From NCBI GenBank assembly GCA_946479895.1, contig CAMLHT010000152.1:1-9052 (forward strand): a stretch of 9,052 nucleotides of DNA. Direction: 5' to 3'. Positions 1-5,689 of this stretch are shown piece by piece; position 1 is the first letter of the stretch, and every line of letters begins with the position of its first letter. Under the pieces are notes generated by a model. It was given only the letters and a program-made list of their open reading frames with translations. It was not told the origin of the DNA and did no database searches. This DNA comes from an uncultured Gemmatimonadota bacterium (GTDB taxonomy: Bacteria; Gemmatimonadota; Gemmatimonadetes; Gemmatimonadales; Gemmatimonadaceae). The position numbers and the translations under genes were made by a program.

Positions 1-276
1 GGCATCCTGCTCTCGTATGCCTCGCTCAACCGGACGCGCGCCGGCGGCATCCCCAATGAGCTGGTGTTCGGCGGTGGAATCGTCCGCCGCCAGACCTCGG
101 AGCCGGGCAGGACTCGAGACACCTGGATCGCCCGGGCCGGATATGATTCCGACCCGTTTTCGCGGTTCTCCAGCCACGCGGACGCGGGCGTCGGCTTCCA
201 CGTCTTCCTCATGGAAGGGCGTGGAAACACCGCCGTCTACGTGGCGTCGCTCGGGTTGTATCTTCGAATCGGCTGA
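1..276 (+). CDS. C-terminal fragment of a possible outer-membrane beta-barrel protein
   Basis: The first reading frame is open from the left edge and ends at TGA 274-276, giving the last 91 residues of a protein whose start lies outside the window. The visible part alternates polar and hydrophobic residues in short strands joined by charged or glycine-rich turns, and ends with an aromatic/aliphatic strand (VYVASLGLYLRIG). That resembles the closing strands of an outer-membrane barrel, although the last residue is Gly and not the usual Phe. No family motif is recognised. The GTG at 64 is in frame, but coding continues upstream of it, so it is probably an internal valine. The next gene follows after 65 bases on the same strand and may be co-transcribed. 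The barrel reading is an inference from strand pattern only; the protein could be another beta-rich envelope protein. Confidence 0.5.
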   Translation, partial: GILLSYASLNRTRAGGIPNELVFGGGIVRRQTSEPGRTRDTWIARAGYDSDPFSRFSSHADAGVGFHVFLMEGRGNTAVYVASLGLYLRIG

Positions 277-341
277 CCCGCGCCAACCTTTGCCGGCGGG
301 GGAATGTCGGAAAGGGCGAAGATCGATCCCCCGGTGACATC

Positions 342-1220
342 ATGCGAAGAATCCTGTTCCGATCGACCCTGCTGGCGATGCTCGCCGCCTCGACGGCGAG
401 CGCGCAGCGTGATACCGCGTTCACCTGGTCCAGGCGCCTTCCCGATGGCGCGCGCCTCGCGATCAGGAACCTCAACGGCCCCATCGACGTTCGCGCCGGC
501 GGCAGCGATCGCGTCGAGGTGCGCGCGACGATTCGCGTCGAAGCCAGGGGCAACGCCAGCGACGTGACCTTCGACGTCCGCGAGCGCGCGCCGGACGACA
601 TCGAGATCTGCACGGTCTATCGCGGCCGCACGGACTGCGATCCGGACAACTCGTGGAACGACATCCGGGTTTCGGTTCGCTACATCGTCGAGCTGCCGAA
701 GTCGTTGCGCCTGCGGGTGAGCACCGGCAATGGTGACATCGGCGTCACCCAGACGGTGGCGGAGGTGGATGCCTCGACCGGCAACGGCGACGTCGTCATC
801 CGTGAGTCGGTGGGCCGCGTCACCGCCTCGACCGGCAACGGCGACGTCTCGGTCGGGTCGGCGGGCGGCACGGTGAAGGTCTCCACCGGCAACGGCAGGA
901 TCATCGCCAGCAGCAGCAAGGGCACCGTGGACGCGACGACGGGCAGCGGCGACATCGACGTGAAGATGGCATCGGTGCCGGGCGACCAGGGCTCGATGTC
1001 CTTCACCACGGGCAACGGGACCGTGCGCGTCACCCTGCCGCCGGACTTCAACGGCGAAATCGACGCGAGCACCGGCAATGGGAGCATCAACACCGACTTC
1101 GAGCTTCGTGTCCAGGGGCGCCTCTCGACGTCGCGCATCCGCGGGTCGATCGGCAACGGGAATGGGCCGCTCGTGAAGCTTCGCAGCGGAAACGGGCGGC
1201 TGGAGATCCGCAAAGGCTGA
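342..1220 (+). CDS. Secreted DUF4097-family repeat protein (putative adhesin-like beta-solenoid)
   Basis: This 292-residue protein starts with a Sec signal peptide (Arg-Arg, hydrophobic core, likely cleavage after Ala21 in ASA|Q), so it should act outside the cytoplasm. The ATG at 342 has GGTGA at 333-337 as a modest ribosome binding site. Residues 22-125 form a variable beta-rich region with two cysteines (Cys90 and Cys99) that could form a disulfide. From Thr128 onward the motif T-G-N-G-D-(I/V) recurs: starts at residues 128, 146, 164, 182 and 200 are exactly 18 apart, then looser copies appear at 223, 244, 270 and 282. This is the pattern of the DUF4097 putative-adhesin family, expected to fold as a right-handed beta-helix with one motif per coil. 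The molecular function of the family is not established. The neighbours, a possible barrel protein and a DUF72 gene, do not define a pathway. Confidence 0.85.
   Translation: MRRILFRSTLLAMLAASTASAQRDTAFTWSRRLPDGARLAIRNLNGPIDVRAGGSDRVEVRATIRVEARGNASDVTFDVRERAPDDIEICTVYRGRTDCDPDNSWNDIRVSVRYIVELPKSLRLRVSTGNGDIGVTQTVAEVDASTGNGDVVIRESVGRVTASTGNGDVSVGSAGGTVKVSTGNGRIIASSSKGTVDATTGSGDIDVKMASVPGDQGSMSFTTGNGTVRVTLPPDFNGEIDASTGNGSINTDFELRVQGRLSTSRIRGSIGNGNGPLVKLRSGNGRLEIRKG
723..992 (+). repeat. Five coding repeats of exactly 54 bp (18 residues)
   Basis: Copies of an ACCGGCAACGGCGAC-like core begin at 723, 777, 831, 885 and 939, each 54 bases apart and all in frame with the DUF4097 gene. The copies are conserved at the TGNGD core and diverge in between. 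Later copies at 1008, 1071, 1149 and 1185 have irregular spacing of 69, 63, 78 and 36 bases, still multiples of three. The regular block probably represents stacked coils of the solenoid, and the irregular block probably represents coils with inserted loops. Confidence 0.85.
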
Positions 1221-1267
1221 CCGACACGGATCCCGGCGCTGCGGCCGCGCTCGAGCGTTTCGATGAA

Positions 1268-2209
1268 GTGGGGTCGTTCCCGGCGACCCCACTCGTCATT
1301 GGCGGATCACGTGTCGTGGTGGGCACCGCGAGCTGGACCGATCCGACCTTCACGGCGCGCGGCGTGTTCTACCCCGACGACGCTCGGACGCCGGAGAAGC
1401 GGCTGCGCTACTACGCGTCGCGTTTTCCGGTCGTCGAGGTCGACTCGACCTACTACGCGTTGCCCGCTCCCGCGATGGCGAAAACCTGGGTCGATCGCAC
1501 GCCGGGCCACTTCACCTTCGATGTGAAGGCGTTTGCCCTGATGACCGGACATCCGACGGAGGTCTCCCGGCTGCCCGTCTCGCTCAGGGAGATGATTCCC
1601 GCCGGGCTCGCGCGCGCGAAACGCGTGACCGCGGAGGAGCTTCCGGATGAATTCGTCGAGGCAACGTGGCGCATGTTCGCCGAGGCCTGCCGTCCGCTGC
1701 ACGAGGCCGGACGGCTGGGCGCCGTCTTTCTCCAGTACGCTCCCTGGGTCGCGCCGACGAAGGATTCCCCCGCCATGCTCGAGCGCGCCATCGAAAGGCT
1801 CGACGGACTCCCCGTCGCGGTCGAGTTCCGCAACGCCGAATGGATGACCGAGCGGTTGCGCGAGCGTACGTGGGATCTTCTCAGCCGGCTGGGGATCTCC
1901 TACGTCGCCGTCGACGAGCCGCAGGGCACGCCGACCAGCATCCCGCCCCTGGTGCGCACCACGCAGCGACGCCTGGCGGTCATACGCCTCCATGGGCAGC
2001 GCGCCGACACGTGGGCCGCGCGCGGAGTGCCGGCCGTCGAGAAGTACCGCTATCTCTATTCTCCGGCCGAGCTCGACGCTTGGGCGAAAAAGGTCGTGGA
2101 GGCCGCGGCGACCGCCGACAACCTCCACGTGATCTTCAACAACTGCTACGCGAACTACGGGGCGGTGAACGCGGCCGAGCTCATCGGGAGGCTGGTGGGC
2201 GGACGCTGA
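1268..2209 (+). CDS. DUF72 (YecE-like) TIM-barrel protein
   Basis: This 313-residue protein has the full set of DUF72 landmarks in order: VGTASW near the N-terminus, EVDSTYYALP, FTFDVKAFALMTGHP, an LQYAPW segment, AVEFRNAEW, YVAVDEP, IRLHG and a final FNNCYANYGAVNAAEL. The family adopts a TIM-barrel fold; its biochemical activity is not firmly known. No signal peptide is seen, so it is probably cytoplasmic. The start is uncertain: GTG 1268 is the first standard start in the frame but has no clear Shine-Dalgarno sequence. GTG 1316, nine bases after GGCGGA (1301-1306), would start directly at the first core strand. The frame also stays open upstream into the DUF4097 gene with no ATG, GTG or TTG, leaving only a CTG at 1217. 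The gene follows the DUF4097 stop by 47 bases and may share its transcript. Confidence 0.9.
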   Translation: MGSFPATPLVIGGSRVVVGTASWTDPTFTARGVFYPDDARTPEKRLRYYASRFPVVEVDSTYYALPAPAMAKTWVDRTPGHFTFDVKAFALMTGHPTEVSRLPVSLREMIPAGLARAKRVTAEELPDEFVEATWRMFAEACRPLHEAGRLGAVFLQYAPWVAPTKDSPAMLERAIERLDGLPVAVEFRNAEWMTERLRERTWDLLSRLGISYVAVDEPQGTPTSIPPLVRTTQRRLAVIRLHGQRADTWAARGVPAVEKYRYLYSPAELDAWAKKVVEAAATADNLHVIFNNCYANYGAVNAAELIGRLVGGR

Positions 2210-2225
2210 GTTGCGGACGTGCAGC

Positions 2226-2268
2226 AACAGCATTTACGCAAAAAGCATTTACCGCAGAGGATGCTGTT
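2226..2268. terminator. Possible weak bidirectional terminator between converging genes
   Basis: AACAGCAT (2226-2233) and ATGCTGTT (2261-2268) are perfect inverted repeats separated by 27 bases. They lie between the end of the DUF72 gene (2209, + strand) and the end of the 71-residue gene (stop 2269-2271, - strand), which is where a shared terminator would be expected. The stem is short, the loop is long and there is no T run, so an intrinsic terminator is only a weak reading. The loop also holds two direct copies of GCATTTAC (2230-2237 and 2245-2252). Confidence 0.2.
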
Positions 2269-2484
2269 CTAGGCTGCCTTCCAGAAAGGCTTCCCTTCCC
2301 CGATCTCGCCCACGCACTCGAAGCGCGCCGGCGGAAAGCCCTTCACACCGATCTCGAGCACGTCGCCCTGACGCACGTCGACGTGCAGCCACAGCGTGTC
2401 CACAGCCTGAACGAACGAGTCGCCTTCGACCGTCCCTTCCTGGCGGACAGCAGCGTTGCTGAGCGCAAAACGGAACCTGGACAT
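2269..2484 (-). CDS. Small hypothetical protein (71 residues)
   Basis: No known family was recognised. The frame could start at 2520, but ATG 2484 is chosen because a perfect AGGAGG lies five bases upstream of it and none of the other candidate starts has one. The product begins MSRFRFALSNAAV and ends KPFWKAA. It is rich in valine, aromatic and acidic residues, with alternating hydrophobic positions in the middle (DTLWLHVDVRQGDVLEIGV) that suggest a small all-beta fold. There is no signal peptide or membrane helix, and a single cysteine. It faces the DUF72 gene tail to tail and is divergent from the S9 peptidase gene, with about 110 bases between the two start codons. The strong ribosome binding site suggests that it is really translated and perhaps abundant. 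Function is unknown. Confidence 0.65.
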   Translation of the reverse strand: MSRFRFALSNAAVRQEGTVEGDSFVQAVDTLWLHVDVRQGDVLEIGVKGFPPARFECVGEIGEGKPFWKAA

Positions 2485-2489
2485 GTGGA

Positions 2490-2495
2490 CCTCCT
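2490..2495 (-). promoter_or_regulatory. Strong Shine-Dalgarno site that fixes the start of the 71-residue gene
   Basis: Read on the - strand this is AGGAGG followed by TCCAC and then ATG. It is the best ribosome binding site in the window and decides in favour of the start at 2484 over in-frame starts further upstream at 2508 and 2520. Confidence 0.75.
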
Positions 2496-2560
2496 GTTGG
2501 CTTTTCATACCCGGAAACACGCCCAGGGTTGCATTCCTGGCCTGGCCGGCTCTACGTCAT

Positions 2561-2570
2561 TGGACGTCCA
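2561..2570. promoter_or_regulatory. Ten-base perfect palindrome upstream of the S9 peptidase gene
   Basis: TGGACGTCCA lies 25 bases before the peptidase start and inside the intergenic region shared with the divergent 71-residue gene. It could be an operator half of a dimeric regulator, but a ten-base palindrome can occur by chance in DNA of this composition. No convincing promoter hexamers were found around it. Confidence 0.15.
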
Positions 2571-2594
2571 AAACCCGGATTCGTTGACACTCCG

Positions 2595-4664
2595 ATGCGC
2601 CTGAAATCACTGCTCGTCTCGACACTGTCCCTCGGCCTCGTCGCGTTCGCTGGAGCTCAGTCGATCCCGAAGCGCGCGATGACCTTCGCCGACTTCGCCT
2701 CCGTGCGCGCCGTTTCCGATCCGCAGATCTCGCCGGATGGACGCACGATTCTCTACACCGTGCGCACGACCGACGTCGACGCGAATCGCCGGACCGGTCG
2801 CACCTACGCCGTCCCCGCTGCGGGCGGCGCTGCCCGCCAGTTCCCCGCCGACATCGATGCGACGGAAGCGCGCTGGTCGCCCGATGGCCGCCGCGTGGCG
2901 TACGTCGCGGGCGGGCAGCTCTGGGTCGCCGACGCCGATGGCGGCAATCGCCGTCAGCTCACCTCACTGAACGGCGGAGCCACCGGGCCGGCGTGGGCGC
3001 CGACGGGCGCGACGATCGCGTTCACGTCGACCGTTTACCCGGAATGCACGAGTGACGCCTGCAACGCCGCGCGCGAGAAGGCGCGCGACACCAGCAAGGT
3101 CAAGGCGCACATCGCCGACCAGCTTCTCTACCGTCACTGGACGGCATGGGACGAGGGGACGCGTTCACACCTCTTCGTCGTCGGGGTCGACGGCGGTGAT
3201 CCGCGTGACCTCATCCCCGGCGCCAGGTACGACGTGCCGCCGCCGCCCTTCGGTGGAAGCGAGGCTTACTCCTTCTCGCCCGATGGGCGCGAGATCGCCT
3301 ACACCGCGAAGGATCAGGGCCGCAACGACGCGACCTCCACCGACCTGAACGTGTATCTCGTCCCGGTTTCGGGCGGCGCGTCCACCGTGATCACCGCCGC
3401 GAACAAGGGCGCCGACCAGAACCCGGTCTACACGCCCGACGGCCGCTACATCGCCTACGGGTCGCAGGCGCGCGCCGGCTTCGAGTCCGATCGCGTGCGG
3501 CTGATGTTCTGGGATCGCCAGGCCCGCACGTCGAAGGAGATGCTGCCCCGCTGGGATCGCAACGCCGACAGCTACCGGTTCGCGCCGGACATGTCGACGC
3601 TGTACGTCTCCACCGCCGACGCCGGACGCGACAAGCTGTTCGCCTTCCCCATGCGCAACGGAGTCGCCGGATCCCCCGCGCTGATCATCGGGGAGAACAA
3701 CAACACGCAGTTCAGCTTCGACTCCGGCGTCCGCTCCATCGCCTGGGTGCGCGATGCCACCGAGCGTCCGGCCGAGGTGTTCGTCGGTAACGTCGCCAAC
3801 GCGGCGTCGGCCGTCGGGGCGCGGCAGCTGACGCACGAGAACGACCTGCTCGTCGGCCAGCTCTCGCTCAATCCCGCCGAGGATTTCTGGTTCACCTCCG
3901 GCGGCATGAAGGTGCAGGGCTTCGTGGTGAAGCCGCCGAACTTCAACCCGGCGAAGAAGTATCCGACCATCCTCCTCATTCACGGTGGTCCGCAGGGCGC
4001 GTGGCTCGACCAGTGGCATGGCCGGTGGAACTACCAGATGTTCGCCGCCCGGGGCTTCGGTCTCGTGATCATCAACCCGCGGGGCTCGTTCGGCTACGGG
4101 CAGCGGTTCGTGGACGACGTGAGCCGGAACTGGGGCGGCCAGGTCTACAACGACCTGATGCGGGGTCTCGACACCGCCCTCGCGAAGAATGCGTGGATGG
4201 ATCGCGGCGCGCTCGGCATGGCCGGCGGATCCTTCGGCGGCTACATGGTCAACTGGATGCTCGGGCACACCAACCGCTTCAAGGCCGCGGTGTCGCATGC
4301 CGGCGTGTTCAACCTCGAGGCGATGGCCGGCGCGACCGAGGAGCTCTGGTTCACCGACTGGGAGTTCGGCCGCTTCACCGACCCGGCGATGATGACGGCG
4401 CAGTTCCGCCGCTTCTCGCCGCACCTCTACGCGAAGAACTTCCGCACGCCGACGCTCGTGACGCAGGGTGAGCTCGACTTCCGGGTCCCGTCCACGGAGT
4501 CCATGCAGCTCTTCACCGCGCTCCAGCGCAACAACGTGCCGAGCCGGCTGGTGATCTTCCCCGATGAAGGCCACTGGATCGGCAAGCCGCAGAACCAGCG
4601 ACTCTGGTGGAACGAGGTGCAGGGGTGGATGACGAAGTACCTGGCGCCTGGAGTGGTCCCCTGA
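2595..4664 (+). CDS. Exported S9 family serine peptidase (prolyl oligopeptidase / DPP5-like)
   Basis: This 689-residue protein should cleave peptides, most likely as a dipeptidyl or acylaminoacyl peptidase in the periplasm or outside the cell. ATG 2595 is chosen because it opens a clean signal peptide (MRLKS, hydrophobic core, AGA|Q cleavage near residue 21); the frame runs upstream to a TTG at 2529 but that would bury the signal. No clear Shine-Dalgarno is visible. Residues of about 30-400 form a beta-propeller with repeated SPDG-type blades (ISPDGRTILYTV, WSPDGRRVAYV, FSPDGREIAYT, YTPDGRYIAYG). The C-terminal alpha/beta hydrolase has HGGP at 463-466, the nucleophile Ser546 in GGSFGGYM, Asp628 in GELDFRVP and His660 in DEGHW, so the triad is complete. 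Length fits the family. Exact substrate specificity cannot be read from the sequence. Confidence 0.93.
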   Translation: MRLKSLLVSTLSLGLVAFAGAQSIPKRAMTFADFASVRAVSDPQISPDGRTILYTVRTTDVDANRRTGRTYAVPAAGGAARQFPADIDATEARWSPDGRRVAYVAGGQLWVADADGGNRRQLTSLNGGATGPAWAPTGATIAFTSTVYPECTSDACNAAREKARDTSKVKAHIADQLLYRHWTAWDEGTRSHLFVVGVDGGDPRDLIPGARYDVPPPPFGGSEAYSFSPDGREIAYTAKDQGRNDATSTDLNVYLVPVSGGASTVITAANKGADQNPVYTPDGRYIAYGSQARAGFESDRVRLMFWDRQARTSKEMLPRWDRNADSYRFAPDMSTLYVSTADAGRDKLFAFPMRNGVAGSPALIIGENNNTQFSFDSGVRSIAWVRDATERPAEVFVGNVANAASAVGARQLTHENDLLVGQLSLNPAEDFWFTSGGMKVQGFVVKPPNFNPAKKYPTILLIHGGPQGAWLDQWHGRWNYQMFAARGFGLVIINPRGSFGYGQRFVDDVSRNWGGQVYNDLMRGLDTALAKNAWMDRGALGMAGGSFGGYMVNWMLGHTNRFKAAVSHAGVFNLEAMAGATEELWFTDWEFGRFTDPAMMTAQFRRFSPHLYAKNFRTPTLVTQGELDFRVPSTESMQLFTALQRNNVPSRLVIFPDEGHWIGKPQNQRLWWNEVQGWMTKYLAPGVVP

Positions 4665-4683
4665 TCGGCGCGCTATTCGTCCA

Positions 4684-5340
4684 TCACCGGACCAGGGGCT
4701 GGCGCCGGGCCAGCTTGCCCTTGTTCTCCTCGATGGTCCTGACGTAGCCGAGCGTTTCCCGGTACCGCCACGGCTTCACCTTCGGGGCGACTGCCTCGAC
4801 GCTGCTCCACAGCTCGGCGTCGAGGCTTTCGTTCTTCGCCGTCCGGCGCGCCTTGCCGATCGTCCCCTCGCCGGCGTTGTATGCCGCGAACATGAACCGC
4901 GCGCGCTCCTCCGCCGGCGACGTCGGATAGAGGGTCCAGAGATAGCGGTCGTGCATGATCCCGGCGGCGATGTTGTGCTCCGGGTCGTCGATCGACTTGA
5001 AATCCGGCCGCGCGCTCTTGATCAGCTGGAAGGTCGACGGCATGAGCTGCATGATCCCGCGCGCCCCGACCCGGCTGCGCGCCGTGGGCCTGAGATCCGA
5101 CTCCGCCATGCCCTGGGCCTTGAACTGCCGCCAGTCGAAGCCGGGCCCGAAATACCGTTTGGTGTACTTCTGGAACGCCGGGTCGTAGCGATCAGTCTCC
5201 TGCTTCGTCGCCTTGGCCTGCGCCGCCGCACCCAGCGCATTGGCGGCCTTTCGCAGGCCCGCACCCTGCGCCGGCGCCACGCTCGCGACGGCCATGACGA
5301 GGCCGATGCCGATCAGCAGTCCAGCGACCCGGCGGGACAT
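4684..5340 (-). CDS. Exported lytic transglycosylase (SLT domain)
   Basis: This 218-residue protein should cleave the glycan strands of peptidoglycan non-hydrolytically, leaving 1,6-anhydro ends. ATG 5340 is chosen because it begins a signal peptide (MSRR, hydrophobic core, APA at residues 22-24) and overlaps the DUF350 stop codon; the longer frame from 5484 only reads antisense through DUF350. The SLT fold shows the catalytic Glu80 in AESDLRP, then GARGIMQLMPST (92-103), the NIAAG segment and AYNAG further on. The stretch GPGFDWRQFKAQGMAESD resembles the catalytic domain of MltF-type enzymes, but the substrate-binding domain of full MltF is absent, so it is a stand-alone catalytic domain. 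The single-base overlap suggests translational coupling with DUF350. It converges with the peptidase gene across a 19-base gap. Confidence 0.9.
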   Translation of the reverse strand: MSRRVAGLLIGIGLVMAVASVAPAQGAGLRKAANALGAAAQAKATKQETDRYDPAFQKYTKRYFGPGFDWRQFKAQGMAESDLRPTARSRVGARGIMQLMPSTFQLIKSARPDFKSIDDPEHNIAAGIMHDRYLWTLYPTSPAEERARFMFAAYNAGEGTIGKARRTAKNESLDAELWSSVEAVAPKVKPWRYRETLGYVRTIEENKGKLARRQPLVR

Positions 5341-5537
5341 CAGTTCAGCGCTCCCCCGATGATCATCGCGATCGACACGAACAGCGCTCCGATGAAGATC
5401 GAGACCGCGATGTTGCCGCGCTTCAGCTCCTCGGCGAAATCCACCTGCGGCATCAGCCGGTCGAAGATCCGGTAGGACAGCCACATCAGGACCACTCCGC
5501 CGACGGCGTACAGGAAGTTCAGGGCGATGATGGACAT
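5340..5537 (-). CDS. DUF350 (YjfL-like) small inner-membrane protein
   Basis: This 65-residue protein has two hydrophobic helices (about residues 4-24 and 43-62) around a charged loop, RIFDRLMPQVDFAEELKRGN, in which the hydrophobic-to-charged transition and the GNIAVSIFIGALFVSIAMII segment match the DUF350 family. DUF350 proteins are inner-membrane proteins of unknown function. The start at ATG 5537 is preferred because family members begin just before the first helix; an in-frame GTG at 5567 would add ten residues (MIPVLPSFPD). Neither start has a recognisable Shine-Dalgarno. Its TGA (5342-5340) shares the A with the ATG of the lytic transglycosylase, so the two are almost certainly one translational unit, which suggests an envelope role. 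The glycosyltransferase gene ends 136 bases upstream. Confidence 0.85.
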   Translation of the reverse strand: MSIIALNFLYAVGGVVLMWLSYRIFDRLMPQVDFAEELKRGNIAVSIFIGALFVSIAMIIGGALN

Positions 5538-5625
5538 GTCAGGAAAGGAGGGAAGTACAGGGATCACTACGGGAAGGGACCGATTTCGTTTTCACCATGA
5601 TACTGGTGCCGACAGCCAGCCGAAG

Positions 5626-5689
5626 CCACCGGTCCACCGACCTACCGATCCACCGATCCACCGATCCACCGTCCTACCGATTCACCAGA
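5626..5689. repeat. Array of about eight 8-bp units (CCACCGAT) spanning a stop codon
   Basis: On the + strand the units run CCACCGGT, CCACCGAC, CTACCGAT, CCACCGAT, CCACCGAT, CCACCGTC, CTACCGAT and TCACCAGA, each 8 bases long and contiguous. On the - strand this reads as ATCGGTGG repeats that begin inside the last codons of the glycosyltransferase gene and include its TAG stop (5676-5674). The rest lies in the spacer before DUF350. It looks like a simple-sequence repeat grown by slippage; a repeated regulator site is a less likely alternative. Confidence 0.85.

Noticed and set aside
237..1292. A 351-codon open frame on the - strand
   Set aside because: It is antisense to the DUF4097 gene and mirrors its repeats; its translation has no family motif and no plausible start site.
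1263..1526. ATG 1263 as a start near the DUF72 gene
   Set aside because: It reads a different frame that gives no DUF72 sequence and stops after 87 codons.
2584..2589. TTGACA, a perfect -35-like hexamer
   Set aside because: It ends five bases before the peptidase start codon, so it cannot drive that gene, and no matching -10 element is found at usual spacing.
2529..2594. TTG start giving the S9 peptidase 22 extra residues
   Set aside because: The extra residues would precede a clean signal peptide that starts at ATG 2595.
1307..2604. Long alternative frames over the DUF72 gene on both strands
   Set aside because: The DUF72 frame has every family landmark, and the alternatives are low-complexity Arg/Gly/Ala-rich translations. 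The one on the + strand also runs across the 71-residue gene and the intergenic region.
3165..4574. A 469-codon open frame on the - strand
   Set aside because: It lies entirely antisense to the S9 peptidase, whose catalytic motifs are intact; its translation is rich in Arg, His, Glu and Val with no recognisable domain, as expected of a shadow frame in GC-rich DNA.
4665..4683. A terminator between the converging peptidase and transglycosylase genes
   Set aside because: The gap is only 19 bases and holds no hairpin or T run that I can see; termination must be inside the coding ends or factor-dependent.
5341..5484. N-terminal extension of the lytic transglycosylase frame up to 5484
   Set aside because: It would overlap the DUF350 gene out of frame and bury the signal peptide; ATG 5340 with the stop/start overlap explains the data better.
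5593..5608. CACCA/TGGTG inverted repeat in the spacer before DUF350
   Set aside because: The stem is only five pairs with a six-base loop and no T run on the relevant strand; this is expected by chance.
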